Source: Sphaerobacter sp.
GTDB lineage: Bacteria; Chloroflexota; Chloroflexia; Thermomicrobiales; Thermomicrobiaceae
Assembly: GCA_029961075.1 (NCBI GenBank)
Contig: JASBVL010000001.1
Location: 1 to 64,000, forward strand
Direction: 5' to 3'
Length of the DNA: 64,000 nt
The notes below the pieces were generated by a model, which searched no databases, was not told where the DNA came from, and worked only from the letters and a program-made list of their open reading frames with translations. A program made the translations under genes and the position numbers. Within the stretch, counting starts at the first letter, position 1; each line of letters begins with the position of its first letter. Positions 27,166-41,771 of this stretch are shown piece by piece.

Positions 27166-29080
27166 GGACGGCGTTGGGGTGGCGGGCGACCCCCTCGGCG
27201 ATCGCGGCGTTGTTGGGCCCCTCCCAAGCGCGGGGCACCTTGAGGTTGACGAAGAGGACGCGGCGGTCCGGCCCGATCACCTGCATCAGGGCGTCGATCT
27301 CCTCCGGTGTGAACAGGCCGTTGTTGCCGATGTGGATGACCACCACATCGCCCAGGCTCCCGTCATCCCGGTGCGCGCGCAAGATGTCGATCGCGCTCGC
27401 CGGTGCCATGCCGATCGCCGCGTCGATGCTGATGGTGGGGATCTGGTTCTGCAGCTCCGCCGCGGCGCCGATCATGACCGAGTCGCCGACCGCGGTGACA
27501 CGGGGCGGCGGGATCGGCGTGGGCGACGGCGCGACGGTGGGCGTGGGCGTCGGAGGCAACCGATCGGGGACGCCCGCCTCCGGGGCGGGCCAGCCCCGCA
27601 GGATGTCGGCCGGCGTCGGGGTGGGCGACGCGACCGGGGTGGGCGTGGCGACGACCGGCGTCGCGTGGATCACGGTCGCGGGCAAGAATGAGGGCGGGCC
27701 GGGGGGCTGGGCCCGCAGGACCGCGACGCCGATGGCGAGCGTGGCGGTGCCGAGCGTGCCGCCGAAGAAGGCCCACCGCATGCCGAGGCGCCGGTACCCG
27801 AGGCCGTCCGCTTCCCGGAGTTGACGCCAGGTACGGGCGACCGCGCCGGTGCGGAACGGGGTCTCGACGTAGCGGTAGGACACCTCGGCGAGGGCACAGG
27901 TGAGGCCCAGCCGGAGGGCGATGGCCGGCAGGCCATCCAGTGTGATGTCGAGGTGGGGGCGGGTGAGCATGAAGACGGGCCAGTGCCACAGGTAGATGCT
28001 GTAGGAGCGGAGCCCCAGCCACGTCAGCGGCTGCCGGCCGAGGACGGCCGGGATGAGCCGGGCCCGTGGGTGCGCCACGACCGCGATGAGGAACGCGGTG
28101 GCGAGGGCGACCGCGAGAAAGCCGCCCCGGTAGAGCGACGGGTCGTACTCGCCGAACTGCCAGAAGGCCACTGCGAGCGCGGCCAGGGCGAGCAGGCCAG
28201 CCCCGTCGAGCAGGCGCGGGGCGTGGCGGGCACCGTCGAGCCAGCGGAGGGGCCGTGCGGCGTGGTCCATCCCGGATCGGAGCGTGTCCGGCTCCCAGAG
28301 AAAGGCCAGGGCGGCACCGATGAGGAGCCCGGCGGCGCGGGTATCCGTGCCGTAGTAGACCCGCGACGGGTCGACGGCGGGCTGGTAGAGGTGCCACATG
28401 AGCGCGGTCGAGACCGTCGCTCCCGCCAGCGTGGCGACGACCGCCGGCCAGCGGCGGCCCACTGCCCGCGTCGCGGCCATGAGCCCCGCGAAGAGGAGCG
28501 GCCAGAGCACGTAGAACTGCTCCTCGACGGCCAGCGACCAGAGGTGCTGGAGCAGTGGCGGCCGGCCGATGGCCTCGAAGTAGGACTCCTGGCGGAGCAC
28601 CAGGTACCAGTTGGTGACATACCCGGCGGCGGCGAGGGCGGCCGACCGCGTGCGCGCGACCTCCTCCGGGGCGACGAGCACCGTGAGCGCGAGCGTCCCG
28701 AGCAGGAGGAACCCGAGGGCCGGGAGCAGCCGGCGGGCGCGGCGGATCCAGAAGCCGACCAGATCGACGCTGCCCCGCTGGCGCCACTCGGCGAGCAGGA
28801 GTGCCGTGATGAGGTAGCCGCTCAGGACGAAGAAGACCTCGACCCCGAGGAAGCCGCCGGGCAGCCAGGCGAACTCCAGGTGATACAGGAGGACCGCGGC
28901 GACGGCGAGCGCCCGCACGCCGTCCAGCCCCGCGAGGTGGGGGAGCCGAGGGCCGGCGGCGCGACCAGCGGGTGACGGTGTGGAGGACGATGCCGGTGCG
29001 GATCGCGACCCCGCGGCCCGGTAGCGCTCCCAGAAATCCGCGCTGGACGCTGGCAGGTGCCGCTCCTCAGGCGGCTGCAC
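27011..29080 (-). CDS. OatA-like acyltransferase with SGNH hydrolase domain
   Basis: This 689-residue membrane protein joins an acyltransferase-3 domain to an extracytoplasmic SGNH domain, the layout of OatA-type O-acetyltransferases that modify peptidoglycan or surface polysaccharide. LAGLDGVRALAVAAVLLYHL opens the membrane domain (about residues 48-67), with FFVLSGYLIT, LWSLAVEEQFYVLWPL and SIYLWHWPVF typical of the family. After the last helix a Pro/Thr linker (PTPTPTVAPSPTP) leads to the hydrolase: GDSVMIGAA (nucleophile Ser), IGNNG and DGIHLRPDGARRY (Asp/His). It starts at GTG 29080 with GGAGGG 6 bases upstream. The acceptor is unknown. Confidence 0.9.
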   Translation of the reverse strand: MQPPEERHLPASSADFWERYRAAGSRSAPASSSTPSPAGRAAGPRLPHLAGLDGVRALAVAAVLLYHLEFAWLPGGFLGVEVFFVLSGYLITALLLAEWRQRGSVDLVGFWIRRARRLLPALGFLLLGTLALTVLVAPEEVARTRSAALAAAGYVTNWYLVLRQESYFEAIGRPPLLQHLWSLAVEEQFYVLWPLLFAGLMAATRAVGRRWPAVVATLAGATVSTALMWHLYQPAVDPSRVYYGTDTRAAGLLIGAALAFLWEPDTLRSGMDHAARPLRWLDGARHAPRLLDGAGLLALAALAVAFWQFGEYDPSLYRGGFLAVALATAFLIAVVAHPRARLIPAVLGRQPLTWLGLRSYSIYLWHWPVFMLTRPHLDITLDGLPAIALRLGLTCALAEVSYRYVETPFRTGAVARTWRQLREADGLGYRRLGMRWAFFGGTLGTATLAIGVAVLRAQPPGPPSFLPATVIHATPVVATPTPVASPTPTPADILRGWPAPEAGVPDRLPPTPTPTVAPSPTPIPPPRVTAVGDSVMIGAAAELQNQIPTISIDAAIGMAPASAIDILRAHRDDGSLGDVVVIHIGNNGLFTPEEIDALMQVIGPDRRVLFVNLKVPRAWEGPNNAAIAEGVARHPNAVLIDWHAASADHPEYFWDDGIHLRPDGARRYVELIREALGLPPPGLGPSAEG

Positions 29081-29535
29081 GCAGACCCTCCCCGTCCGTC
29101 CGTAGGACCGGCGTGCCGCCCGGAGCCGAAGACGGCACGTCCCGTACCGGGCGGTCGCCGGACCGCTGATGATACCAGGCGCTGGCAGCGCGCAGCCGGG
29201 CTGCGCCTGCGCGGGCCGGGCGCGTGGCTGGCCGGTCCCGGCTTCCCCCCCTTGCCATTAACTAGAACGACGCTGTCGGCCGTGGCGTCACCCGGCCGTT
29301 CGGACAGTGGTGGGAGGACGAAGGGGGCGGTACGATCGAGGGCTCCAGGTGTGGCCGGGTCGATCGGCGGGAGCGCAGGCAGGGACGCCGCGGCGCCTCG
29401 CGGGCCTGCTGGTACCGTGCGGCGCCTGGCCGCGGCTGGGCCCGCACGATGCGGCTCCCCGCGCGTCGGCGCCGGCCCCGGGCGCGCGCCGGGTGCGGCG
29501 TGCGCCGCGATGCGCTCGCGGCGCCCCATGCGGCG
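29081..29535. other. GC-rich spacer between acyltransferase and M50 protease genes
   Basis: I see no convincing gene here. On the minus strand, just past the M50 protease stop, a perfect 8-bp stem (29503-29510 with 29516-29523, loop TGCGC) may end that transcript, although no T tract follows. The only AT-rich patch, CCATTAACTAGAACGAC near 29257-29272, has no clear -35/-10 pair. Confidence 0.4.
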
Positions 29536-30717
29536 CTAGGTCGCCGGGCCACGCTCCTTGCCGCGCTCGCGCTCGGGAACCGGCTCCTGGAGTTCGCGCA
29601 CGACTTCAGGCAGCTCTTCCCGCAGTTGCAGGTAGCGGATGACGGCCGAGCGGGTCAGGAGGCCGACCAGGATGGTCCCCTCCACGACCGGGATCTGATG
29701 GATGTCGTGCTCCGCCAGCGCCTGCAGCGCCTGGTCGAGGGGGCTGTCCGGCGCCAGGGTCACCAGCTTGTCCATCGGGGTCATGTATGCCCGCACGGTG
29801 GCGCGGTCCCAGTCCTCACGCCGGACGTCCCGCAGGTCGGTGAGGGTGATGATGCCGACGAGGCGGCCGTCCTCGACCACCGGAACCCCGCGGACGTTGC
29901 GGGCCAGGATGTAGCGCTCGACCAGTTCCGCCAGCGTGATGTCCGGCCGCACCACCACCGGGTGCGGATCCATGATCGAGCCGACCTTGACGTGGGCGAA
30001 GGCGCGCTCGATGCGCATCTGCCGGTAGGACTGCTCGGCGGCGTTCTGGAGAAACCAGCCGATCGCGATCAGCCAGATCCCGGTGATGGGGACCACGAAC
30101 ACGTAGAAGATGCCGCCGAGGATGAAGAGGTAGCCGATGCCGACCCCGACGGCCGCGGCGATCCTGGTCGCGCGCTCCAGGTTCCCGGTGATGGCCCAGA
30201 CGGTCGCGCGGAAGACGCGGCCGCCATCGAGGGGAAAGCCGGGGATCAGGTTGAAGCCGACCAGGATGAGATTGGCTAGGCCGAGGTAGAGGAGCATCGC
30301 GGCCAGGAAGTCGGTCGTGCCGCGGGTCAGCCACCACAGCGCGAGCGACGTGGCCCCGATGACCAGGCTGACCGCCGGCCCCGCAATGGCGATCTGGAAC
30401 TCGTCCCGGGCGGTCTGGGACTCCCGGCTGATCTGGGCCACGCCCCCGAAGATGAAGAGGGTGATGGCGCGGACGGGGATGCCCTTCGACTGCGCGACGA
30501 AGGAGTGACCCAGCTCGTGCGCCAGCACCGAGGCGAAGAGGAGCAGGGCGGCCAGGGCGCCGACGGTCCAGTACTGCGCGGCCGACCAGCCGCGGTACAG
30601 GCTCGGGAGGAAGCCGGCGGCGAGCGAGTAGGCCAGCAGGCCAAACACGATGAGCCAACTGAAGTGAATGCCGATCTGGATGCCGCGAATACGACCGAGT
30701 TTGAACGATGCTTCCAT
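29536..30717 (-). CDS. Site-2 protease (M50) with two CBS domains
   Basis: This 393-residue intramembrane metalloprotease is of the SpoIVFB/Rip3-like class. Membrane helices flank the zinc motif HELGHS (about residues 67-72) and the second motif NLIPGFPLDGGRVFRA (about 156-171), which supplies the third ligand Asp. Two CBS repeats (about 235-360) follow, each with the hydrophobic-G-I-x-T/L-x-x-D pattern (LVGIITLTDLRDV, LVGLLTRSAVIRYL); in relatives they bind adenine nucleotides and may gate activity. The tail is basic. The substrate is unknown; typical ones are anti-sigma factors or membrane regulators, none of which is nearby. Confidence 0.92.
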   Translation of the reverse strand: MEASFKLGRIRGIQIGIHFSWLIVFGLLAYSLAAGFLPSLYRGWSAAQYWTVGALAALLLFASVLAHELGHSFVAQSKGIPVRAITLFIFGGVAQISRESQTARDEFQIAIAGPAVSLVIGATSLALWWLTRGTTDFLAAMLLYLGLANLILVGFNLIPGFPLDGGRVFRATVWAITGNLERATRIAAAVGVGIGYLFILGGIFYVFVVPITGIWLIAIGWFLQNAAEQSYRQMRIERAFAHVKVGSIMDPHPVVVRPDITLAELVERYILARNVRGVPVVEDGRLVGIITLTDLRDVRREDWDRATVRAYMTPMDKLVTLAPDSPLDQALQALAEHDIHQIPVVEGTILVGLLTRSAVIRYLQLREELPEVVRELQEPVPERERGKERGPAT

Positions 30718-30961
30718 GCCCCTAAGGTTCCTTCCTGTCTGTCACGTTGCGGTGGCTCGTGTTGCGCACGCCAGGGGGCGTGCTGAGGGCTTACCGTACG
30801 CAATGGCGCGTCGTCGGGACGCAACACGGTGACGGGGTGGCGTGTCAAGGGCGCGACAGTGGCGCCCGGCGGTGTGTGCCTCCGCACCAGCAACCAGGCG
30901 GCGGTCGGGGGAGGCGCCCCCGACTGAGCAAGCCGTGTGCCGAGAGCGCTCACCACCGCGC

Positions 30962-30970
30962 TGGTATGAT
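30962..30970 (+). promoter_or_regulatory. Extended -10 element upstream of the enoyl-CoA hydratase gene
   Basis: TGG TATGAT forms an extended -10 box about 48 bases before the ATG at 31018. No good -35 box is seen. The rest of the 30718-31017 spacer shows nothing else I can support. Confidence 0.45.
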
Positions 30971-31017
30971 GCGGAGCGACGGGTGTGCCGAAAGCAAAGC
31001 AGGGAAGGCGAGGCCGC

Positions 31018-31788
31018 ATGCGGTGCGACGATGACGCTCCGGTCCAGCTGGCGTTCGACGGGGACCGCGCGACGCTCACCCTCAACCGCCCGCGCTCCCG
31101 GAACGCGGCGGACCGGGGCATGCTGGAGGGGCTGATCGCGGCGGCCGACCAGCTCGACGCGCGTCGTCCGCGGGTGGTGCTCCTGCGCGGGGCTGGTCCC
31201 GCGTTCTGTGCCGGGATCGATCTGAAGGCGATGCAGGCGGCATCCGCGGCCGAGACCCGTCACCTGGTGGCCACGATGCACCGCGCGCTGGGGGCGCTCC
31301 GCGCCCTGACCGTCCCGCTGGTCGCGCTGATCCAGGGGGCGTGCGTCGGGCTGGGGGTTGAGCTGGCCCTCTCGGCGGACCTGCGCATCGCGGCGCCGTC
31401 GGCGCGCTTCAGCTACCGGGAGCCGGCCGTCGCCATCCCCTCACCGACGTGGCGCGTGACGCAGGTGATCGGGCTGGCCCGCGCGCAGGACCTGCTGTTG
31501 ACCGCGCGCTGGGTGGACGCCGACGAGGCGGCGGCGCTGGGGCTGGTCACCCGGGTGGCGGACGACCTGGACGCGGCCGCGCGCGCGGTGGCGGATCAGA
31601 TCGCCGCGTTGGCGCCGCTGGCGGTCGCCGAGACCAAGCGCAACCTCCTGCTCACGCTGGAGGACGGTGCCGCGGCCGCGACGCGGCATCACCTCGACGC
31701 CGTGGTGGCGGCCCGGGCGACGGAGGACGGGCGGGAGGCGCTCGCCGCGTTCGCCGAGAAGCGCGCGCCGTGCTACGTGGGGCGGTAG
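31018..31788 (+). CDS. Enoyl-CoA hydratase/isomerase family protein
   Basis: This 256-residue crotonase-fold enzyme acts on an acyl-CoA thioester. LTLNRPRSRNAADRGML begins the CoA-binding region; FCAGIDLKAM holds the first oxyanion-hole segment, and GACVGLGVELALSADLRIAA the second together with a Glu in the catalytic position. The region after it, AVAIPSPTWRVTQVIGLARA, lacks the usual Gly-Gly-Gly-Gly-Thr-Gln stretch, so the reaction may differ from classic hydration. The ATG at 31018 has GGCGAGG upstream; an in-frame ATG 33 bases earlier is less well supported. It stands alone, convergent with coaE, with no beta-oxidation neighbours. Confidence 0.85.
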   Translation: MRCDDDAPVQLAFDGDRATLTLNRPRSRNAADRGMLEGLIAAADQLDARRPRVVLLRGAGPAFCAGIDLKAMQAASAAETRHLVATMHRALGALRALTVPLVALIQGACVGLGVELALSADLRIAAPSARFSYREPAVAIPSPTWRVTQVIGLARAQDLLLTARWVDADEAAALGLVTRVADDLDAAARAVADQIAALAPLAVAETKRNLLLTLEDGAAAATRHHLDAVVAARATEDGREALAAFAEKRAPCYVGR

Positions 31789-31810
31789 CCGCAGGGCGGC
31801 CGGGGGGCGG

Positions 31811-32463
31811 TCAGCGGGCGCTTGGCCCGGCGGGCTCGTCGCCGGCAGCGCGCGCCACCTTGGCGCGCACCGCGGCCGGGAGGGCGTTCCAGGCGGCCCG
31901 GACCTGCGCCTCGGTCTCCTCCACGGTGCCGCTGTTGTCGATCACCCGGTCGGCCCGGCGGACTTTCTCCTCCTGGGGCGGTTGTGCCTGGATGCGGCGG
32001 AGGGCTTCCTCGCGGCTCAGGCCGCTGCGCCGCATCAGCCGCTCGAGCTGCTGCGCGGGGTCGCAGATCACGACCCAGACCTCGTCGCACTTGTCGGCCA
32101 CGCCCGCCTCGAAGAGCTTGATCGCATCCACGGCGACGACCGCCGCCGTCGAGCGCCGCACCCGCTCCTCGATGGCGGCAACGGTGGGTGGGTGCGCCAG
32201 CGCGTCGAGGCGCGCGAGCTGGCGCGGGTCGCTGAAGACGATGGCGGCCAGCGCCCGGCGGTCGATGCCGCCGTCTGGCCCGCGGATGCCCTCGCCGAAG
32301 GCGGCGATGATGCGTTCCGCGGTGGGAGTGCCGGGCGCCATCACCTCGTGCGCGACGCGATCAGCGTCGATGGTCTCGGCGCCGAGCCGCGCCAGGAGCG
32401 AGAGGACCAGCGACTTGCCGCAGGCGATGTTGCCGGTCACGCCGATGACGTAGGGGGGGCAGC

Positions 32464-32467
<4 letters not shown>
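31811..32467 (-). CDS. coaE: Dephospho-CoA kinase
   Basis: CoaE phosphorylates the 3'-hydroxyl of dephospho-CoA in the last step of coenzyme A synthesis. The 218-residue protein starts with the P-loop IGVTGNIACGKS (canonical GxxGxGKS with Asn-Ile-Ala), then IDADRVAHEVM (the DAD motif). FGEGI, LARLDALAHP and a C-terminal NSGTVEETEAQV fit the family. The final tail, Ala- and Pro-rich, is slightly long. Its GTG start overlaps the stop of the ABC-F gene (GTGA), so the pair is translationally coupled. Confidence 0.95.
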
Positions 32468-34419
<1,952 letters not shown>

Positions 34420-34794
34420 GCGAGCTCTTCCTCATCATCAACCCAACGTGTCCAGCGTACACTTTCCAGGCGCCGGGGCAGACTGGCCCCGTCACCGGGC
34501 TAGACCGTGGATCGGACGAGCGGCGGCCGGTTCATGGGGACACGCGACGGGTGGCCGAAGCGAGGCGCGCCGTCGGCGAGGATCGCCCGCGGCTGCGCAG
34601 TGGCCGGGGAGGGATGTTCGAACCGGTGCGACAGACAGGCCATCATGTGGTTAGCTTACATGCTCGTCAACGACGTGCCAAGTGGCCGGGTACCGGCTCT
34701 TTTTCGGCCGGGGGGTGGGACCGTATAATCCCCCAACGAGCAGCACGGGGCAACGGCGCTCAGGCGCGGCAAATCCGAAGGGACAAGGGAAACG
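34420..34794. other. Divergent spacer between ABC-F and lysA genes
   Basis: I see no gene here. A perfect TATAAT lies at 34724-34729, about 65 bases before the lysA ATG, with a weak TTTTCG (34701-34706) 17 bases upstream; it is the likely lysA promoter. Just before it, GCCGG-GTA-CCGGC (34685-34697) followed by TCTTTTT resembles a short terminator on the plus strand and may stop read-through. The segment GTTCGAACC near 34617-34625 looks like a tRNA T-loop, but no tRNA fold surrounds it. Confidence 0.5.
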
Positions 34795-36114
34795 ATGGTG
34801 TGGCCGGTGACGACCGAGCGCGACCGGTCGGGTCGATTGGTCATCGGCGGCGTTCCCGTCACAGCCTTGGTTGAGGAGTATGGGACGCCACTCTATATCT
34901 ACGACGAGGCGACCCTGCGCGAGCGGGCCGACGCCTACCGGCGCGCGTTCGCGCGTCACTACCCGCGCGCCCGGGTGGTCTACGCCGGGAAGGCGTATAT
35001 GGCAACGTGGCTGCTGCCGCTGCTCGAGTCGGCGGGGCTCTGGCTGGACGTGGTCTCTGGTGGGGAGCTCTACCTGGCCCACCGGGGCGGTTTCCCGGCC
35101 GAGCGCATCGTGTTCCACGGGAACAACAAGACGCCGGATGAGCTCGCGCTGGCGCTCCAGCTCGGGATCGGCGAGGTGGTCGTCGACAACCACCACGAGC
35201 TGGACCTGCTCGAGCGCATGGTCCCCGCAGACGGGCCGGGGCTCGACGTGCTGCTGCGCGTGAACCCAGGGATCGATGCCCATACCCACGCCTACCGGAA
35301 GACGGGAATCGTGGACTCCAAGTTCGGCCTGCTGATCGAGTCGGGCGACGCGGCCCGGGCGGTGGAGCGGATCGTGGGCATCCCGGGCCTCCGGCTCCGC
35401 GGCTACCACGCCCATATCGGGTCGCAGATCGTGGAGCTCGAGCCGTTCGCGGCAACGGTTGACGCCCTGTTCCGGTTCGCGGCGGCGATGCGGGACCGGT
35501 TCGGCGTGGTGCCGGACCAGATCAGCCCGGGCGGCGGCTTCGGCATCCCGTACGAGAGCGGCGACCCCGAGGCGGCGATCGACGCGTATGCCGAGGCGGT
35601 CGCCCGCAGCGCGCTGGCGGCCGCCGAGCGCTGGGGCTTCGCGCCGCCGGTGCTGACGGTGGAGCCGGGCCGCTCGATCGTCGGGCCGGCGGGCGTGGCG
35701 GTCTACCGGGTTGGGACGATCAAGGACATCCCCGGCGTCCGCCGCTACGTGTGCGTGGACGGTGGGATGGCGGACAACATCCGCCCGGCGCTCTACGGTG
35801 CGCGCTACACGGCCGCGCTCGCCAACCGCACCGGGGAGGGTGAGGCGCTGGTGACGATCGCCGGGAAGTACTGCGAGTCGGGCGATGTCCTGATCAAGGA
35901 CATCGCGCTCCCCACGCTGGAGCCGGGTGATCTGATCGCGCTGCCGGCTGCCGGCGCCTATTGCCTGGCGATGGCGAGCAACTACAACCTCGCCCTGCGG
36001 CCGGCGGTGGTGGCGGTGGCGGGCGGCGAAGCGCGGCTGGTCCAGCGGCGTGAGCGCTACGAGGATCTGCTCGCGCGCGAGGCGCTGCTTGCCACGCCGC
36101 CGCGGAGCGATTGA
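34795..36114 (+). CDS. lysA: Diaminopimelate decarboxylase
   Basis: LysA converts meso-diaminopimelate to lysine using pyridoxal phosphate. The 439-residue protein has the fold-III PLP-lysine motif VVYAGKAYMATWLL (usually YAVKAN), then DVVSGGELYLA, FHGNNKT, LRVNPGIDAHTH...DSKFGL, the HIGSQI active-site motif, GGGFGIPY, VEPGRSIVGPAG, and near the end KYCESGDVLI and AGAYC, which complete the substrate site across the dimer. Length and order are normal. AAGGGAAACG precedes the ATG. Upstream is a TATAAT box. The sigma factor gene follows 93 bases later on the same strand. Confidence 0.95.
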   Translation: MVWPVTTERDRSGRLVIGGVPVTALVEEYGTPLYIYDEATLRERADAYRRAFARHYPRARVVYAGKAYMATWLLPLLESAGLWLDVVSGGELYLAHRGGFPAERIVFHGNNKTPDELALALQLGIGEVVVDNHHELDLLERMVPADGPGLDVLLRVNPGIDAHTHAYRKTGIVDSKFGLLIESGDAARAVERIVGIPGLRLRGYHAHIGSQIVELEPFAATVDALFRFAAAMRDRFGVVPDQISPGGGFGIPYESGDPEAAIDAYAEAVARSALAAAERWGFAPPVLTVEPGRSIVGPAGVAVYRVGTIKDIPGVRRYVCVDGGMADNIRPALYGARYTAALANRTGEGEALVTIAGKYCESGDVLIKDIALPTLEPGDLIALPAAGAYCLAMASNYNLALRPAVVAVAGGEARLVQRRERYEDLLAREALLATPPRSD

Positions 36115-36207
36115 GCCTTGGGATTTGCATTTTGGCTTCGGGCGTAGTATCACTGCCACACCGCTTCAGTGCAGCGCTCGCCCCTGGCAGTGGGGGGAGT
36201 GTGTAAC

Positions 36208-39466
<3,259 letters not shown>

Positions 39467-39537
39467 GCCGTCATCCACGTCCCGGTGCGCATAGCAGTGG
39501 ATAGAGACGTTGGCTGCTCGCGGAAGGGAAGGGTCCG

Positions 39538-40144
39538 GTGGAACAGGTCGACCTGCGGAAGACGCGGAAGCACCTCTACGCGCCATCGGCCAAGGATGTG
39601 ACTGAGGTTCTGGTTCCCCCGATGCGCTTCCGGATGATCGACGGCGACGGCTCGCCGAGGAGCGCGGCGTAGCGGGAAGCGGTCGAAAGGCTGTTCTCCC
39701 TGGCATACGCACTCACATTCGCGGTGAGACGCCAGTTGTCCATCGACTACCGTGTCATGCCACTGGAGGCTCTGTGGTGGGCCGACGACCCGTCGGCGTT
39801 CCACCTTGGCGAGCAAGACGCGTGGCGGTGGACGGCGATGAGCATGCAGCCCGAGGCGGTAACGGGGGAGCTGGTTGCCTCCGTGCGGTCCGCGGTGGCG
39901 GCCAAGAAGAAGCTGCCGGCGCTGGATCGGATTCGCTTTGAGATCTTCGACCAAGGGCGGGCGGCGCAGATCACGCACGTCGGGCCCCTGCAGCGAGGAG
40001 GGGCCGACTATCCAGCGCATTCACCGGTTTATCGAGGAGCGCAACGGCAAACCTGCCGGGAAACACCACGAGATCTATCTCAGCGATCCAAGTCGCACTG
40101 CGCCGGAGCGGCTGAAGACGATTCTCCGCCAGCCGTTCGTTTGA
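39538..40144 (+). pseudogene. GyrI-like small-molecule-binding protein, degraded
   Basis: Read across its lesions, this locus spells a complete GyrI-like domain protein of about 200 residues. It starts at GTG 39538 (MEQVDLRKTRKHLYAPSAKD), then VPPMRFRMIDGDG. An in-frame TAG at 39670-39672 interrupts where the family continues with REAVERLFSLAYALTFAV. Reading resumes in the same frame through MPLEALWWADD and AWRWTAMSMQP, and shifts one base near 39990-39997. The shifted frame gives EEGPTIQRIHRFIEE and then the hallmark GKHHEIYLSDPSRTAPERLKTILRQPF. One stop and one indel make it a pseudogene unless the sequence is wrong. Confidence 0.82.
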
Positions 40145-40211
40145 GCGATGCGTCGCAACGCTCGGAGCGCTTCCGCGGGGGCCGCTCGGGCAGAACGGCC
40201 CCCTGTCTCGT

Positions 40212-40595
40212 CTACCCCTCGACCGGCAGGCCCTGCTCTTGCCAGGCGGTGAAGCCGCCATCGAGGTGGGCGACCTGCCGATAGCCCATGCGCTGCAGGG
40301 TGTCGGCGGCCAGCGCGGAGCGGCCGCCGGCACTGCAGTACAGGATGATCGGCTGATCCGGATCGAACTCCTCGCGATGGTACGGCGAGGTGGGATCGGC
40401 ATAGAACTCCAGCATGCCGCGCTGGGCCAGGACGGACCCCGGAATCGCGCCGCGCTCCGCTCGCTCCTGCGGCTCGCGGACATCGACGATGACGACGTCG
40501 CCGCGCGCCAGCGCGGCGGCGACCTCACCGGGCGAGAGATTCGTGATGCGGGCCTTGGCCTCGGCCACCAGGTCGGCTGCGGACTTTCCTGACAT
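40212..40595 (-). CDS. Rhodanese-like domain protein
   Basis: This 127-residue single-domain rhodanese probably transfers sulfane sulfur. The domain spans most of the protein: ITNLSPGEVAAALARGDVVIVDVREPQE, then GAIPGSVLA, and the active-site loop IILYCSAGGRSALAA with catalytic Cys, then GYRQVAHLDGGFTAW. Ribosome site GAGAGGAGC precedes the ATG at 40593-40595; the frame is open far upstream but without similarity. No sulfur-metabolism neighbour is present, though molybdenum cofactor genes that need sulfur transfer occur elsewhere in the window. Spacer 40596-40782 shows no gene. Confidence 0.9.
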   Translation of the reverse strand: MSGKSAADLVAEAKARITNLSPGEVAAALARGDVVIVDVREPQERAERGAIPGSVLAQRGMLEFYADPTSPYHREEFDPDQPIILYCSAGGRSALAADTLQRMGYRQVAHLDGGFTAWQEQGLPVEG

Positions 40596-40782
40596 CCTCG
40601 GTGCTCCTCTCGGTGCAATTCCCGGCCAGTCAGCGTGGCCAGCCCGGTGGCCATGAGGAACCCATGCGACAGCAACGGGCGCGTGGTCTGACCGGACGAC
40701 CGCGCGGGTAGCCGGGGTCTGTCCCGCACGCGGGTGCGGGCGCCGTCGCCCGTGGCGGTGGCACCACGGAATGGCGATGCGG

Positions 40783-41766
40783 CTAACCCGCAGAGAAAAT
40801 GCCACCGGATGGCCGGTCGCGACGATCGCGACCGGGCGCGTCGAGGAGCGCCGCGATCTCGGCGGGCGTCGGCAGCGCGTCGATGGCGCCCAGGCGGGTG
40901 GTGGTGAGCGCGCCAGCCGCGGCCGCGAAGCGCACGTCCGCCGCGCGGTAGCGGAAGCCGCTGCGCACGCCGCGCGCGATGAGCGCCGCCATGAAGGCAT
41001 CGCCGGCCCCCGTCTCGTCGACGGAAGCGACCGGGAAGGCGGGCTGGTGGCCGCGGACGCCGTCGAGCCAGAACGTACAGCCCGCGGCGCCGTCGGTGAG
41101 CACCCGGAGCCGCGCCCCGGCCGTGAGCGTCCGGTAGTCGCCTTCGTCGATGCCCAGCACCGCCAGGTCATGGCGACTGACCTTCACCACGTCGGCGGCG
41201 CGCAGGACGGCCAAGCAGTGCCCGCGCCCCGCGGTCGCGCGCCCCCACTGCTGCGGCCGGGGGTTCGGGTCGAAGCAGACCGGGATCCCGGCGCGCCGCG
41301 CGGCGGCGACCGCCTCCAACGCGGCGGTGCATGCGGGCTCCGCCGTCAGCGGGAGCGACGAGAGGTAGAGCGCGGCGGCACCCTGGGCGAGGGCGCGACC
41401 CACGTGCTCGGGGGTGAGGCAGGTGTCGGCCGGTGGATGGCCGTAGAAGGCGAAGTCGCGCCGGCCGGCCGGGCCGGTCACGATGGCGACGCGCGTCTGT
41501 CCATCGGGGACCGCGACGACCCAGCGCGTGTCGACGCCCTCGGCCGCCAGGCGCGCGGTCAGCACCGGCGCGAACGGGTCGCCGTCGGCCACCGCCCCGA
41601 GGAAGGCTGCCGGGATACCCAGGCGTGCCAGGGCGACCGCGACGTTCGCCGGGGCGCCGCCAACGCGCGGGATGAAGGCCTCGACCGCGTCGGCGGGACC
41701 AGCGGGCTGGCCGATCAGGTCGATGAGGATCTCACCGAGGCAGAGGACGGGAGCGGGGCCGGCCAT
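40783..41766 (-). CDS. PfkB-family carbohydrate kinase (fructokinase-like)
   Basis: This 327-residue ribokinase-fold kinase phosphorylates a sugar or nucleoside. It opens LCLGEILIDLIG, has RVGGAPANVAVALARLG (PfkB signature 1), FDPNPRPQQW, DVVKVSRHDLAVL, and the C-terminal anion-hole signature VDETGAGDAFMAALIA with the catalytic Asp. The pattern is closest to fructokinase/2-keto-3-deoxygluconate kinases; the substrate cannot be fixed. It lies 5 bases after the RelA/SpoT gene on the same strand and is probably cotranscribed. Confidence 0.87.
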   Translation of the reverse strand: MAGPAPVLCLGEILIDLIGQPAGPADAVEAFIPRVGGAPANVAVALARLGIPAAFLGAVADGDPFAPVLTARLAAEGVDTRWVVAVPDGQTRVAIVTGPAGRRDFAFYGHPPADTCLTPEHVGRALAQGAAALYLSSLPLTAEPACTAALEAVAAARRAGIPVCFDPNPRPQQWGRATAGRGHCLAVLRAADVVKVSRHDLAVLGIDEGDYRTLTAGARLRVLTDGAAGCTFWLDGVRGHQPAFPVASVDETGAGDAFMAALIARGVRSGFRYRAADVRFAAAAGALTTTRLGAIDALPTPAEIAALLDAPGRDRRDRPSGGIFSAG

Positions 41767-41771
41767 CGGGC

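Noticed and set aside
34610-34680. A GTTCGAACC segment resembling a tRNA T-loop
   Set aside because: The flanking bases do not pair as a T stem, and no acceptor, D or anticodon arms can be built on either strand.
34685-34704. Lysine riboswitch or attenuator before lysA
   Set aside because: Only a 5-bp stem with a T run is visible, upstream of the TATAAT box, so it would not be in the lysA transcript; no riboswitch core is seen.
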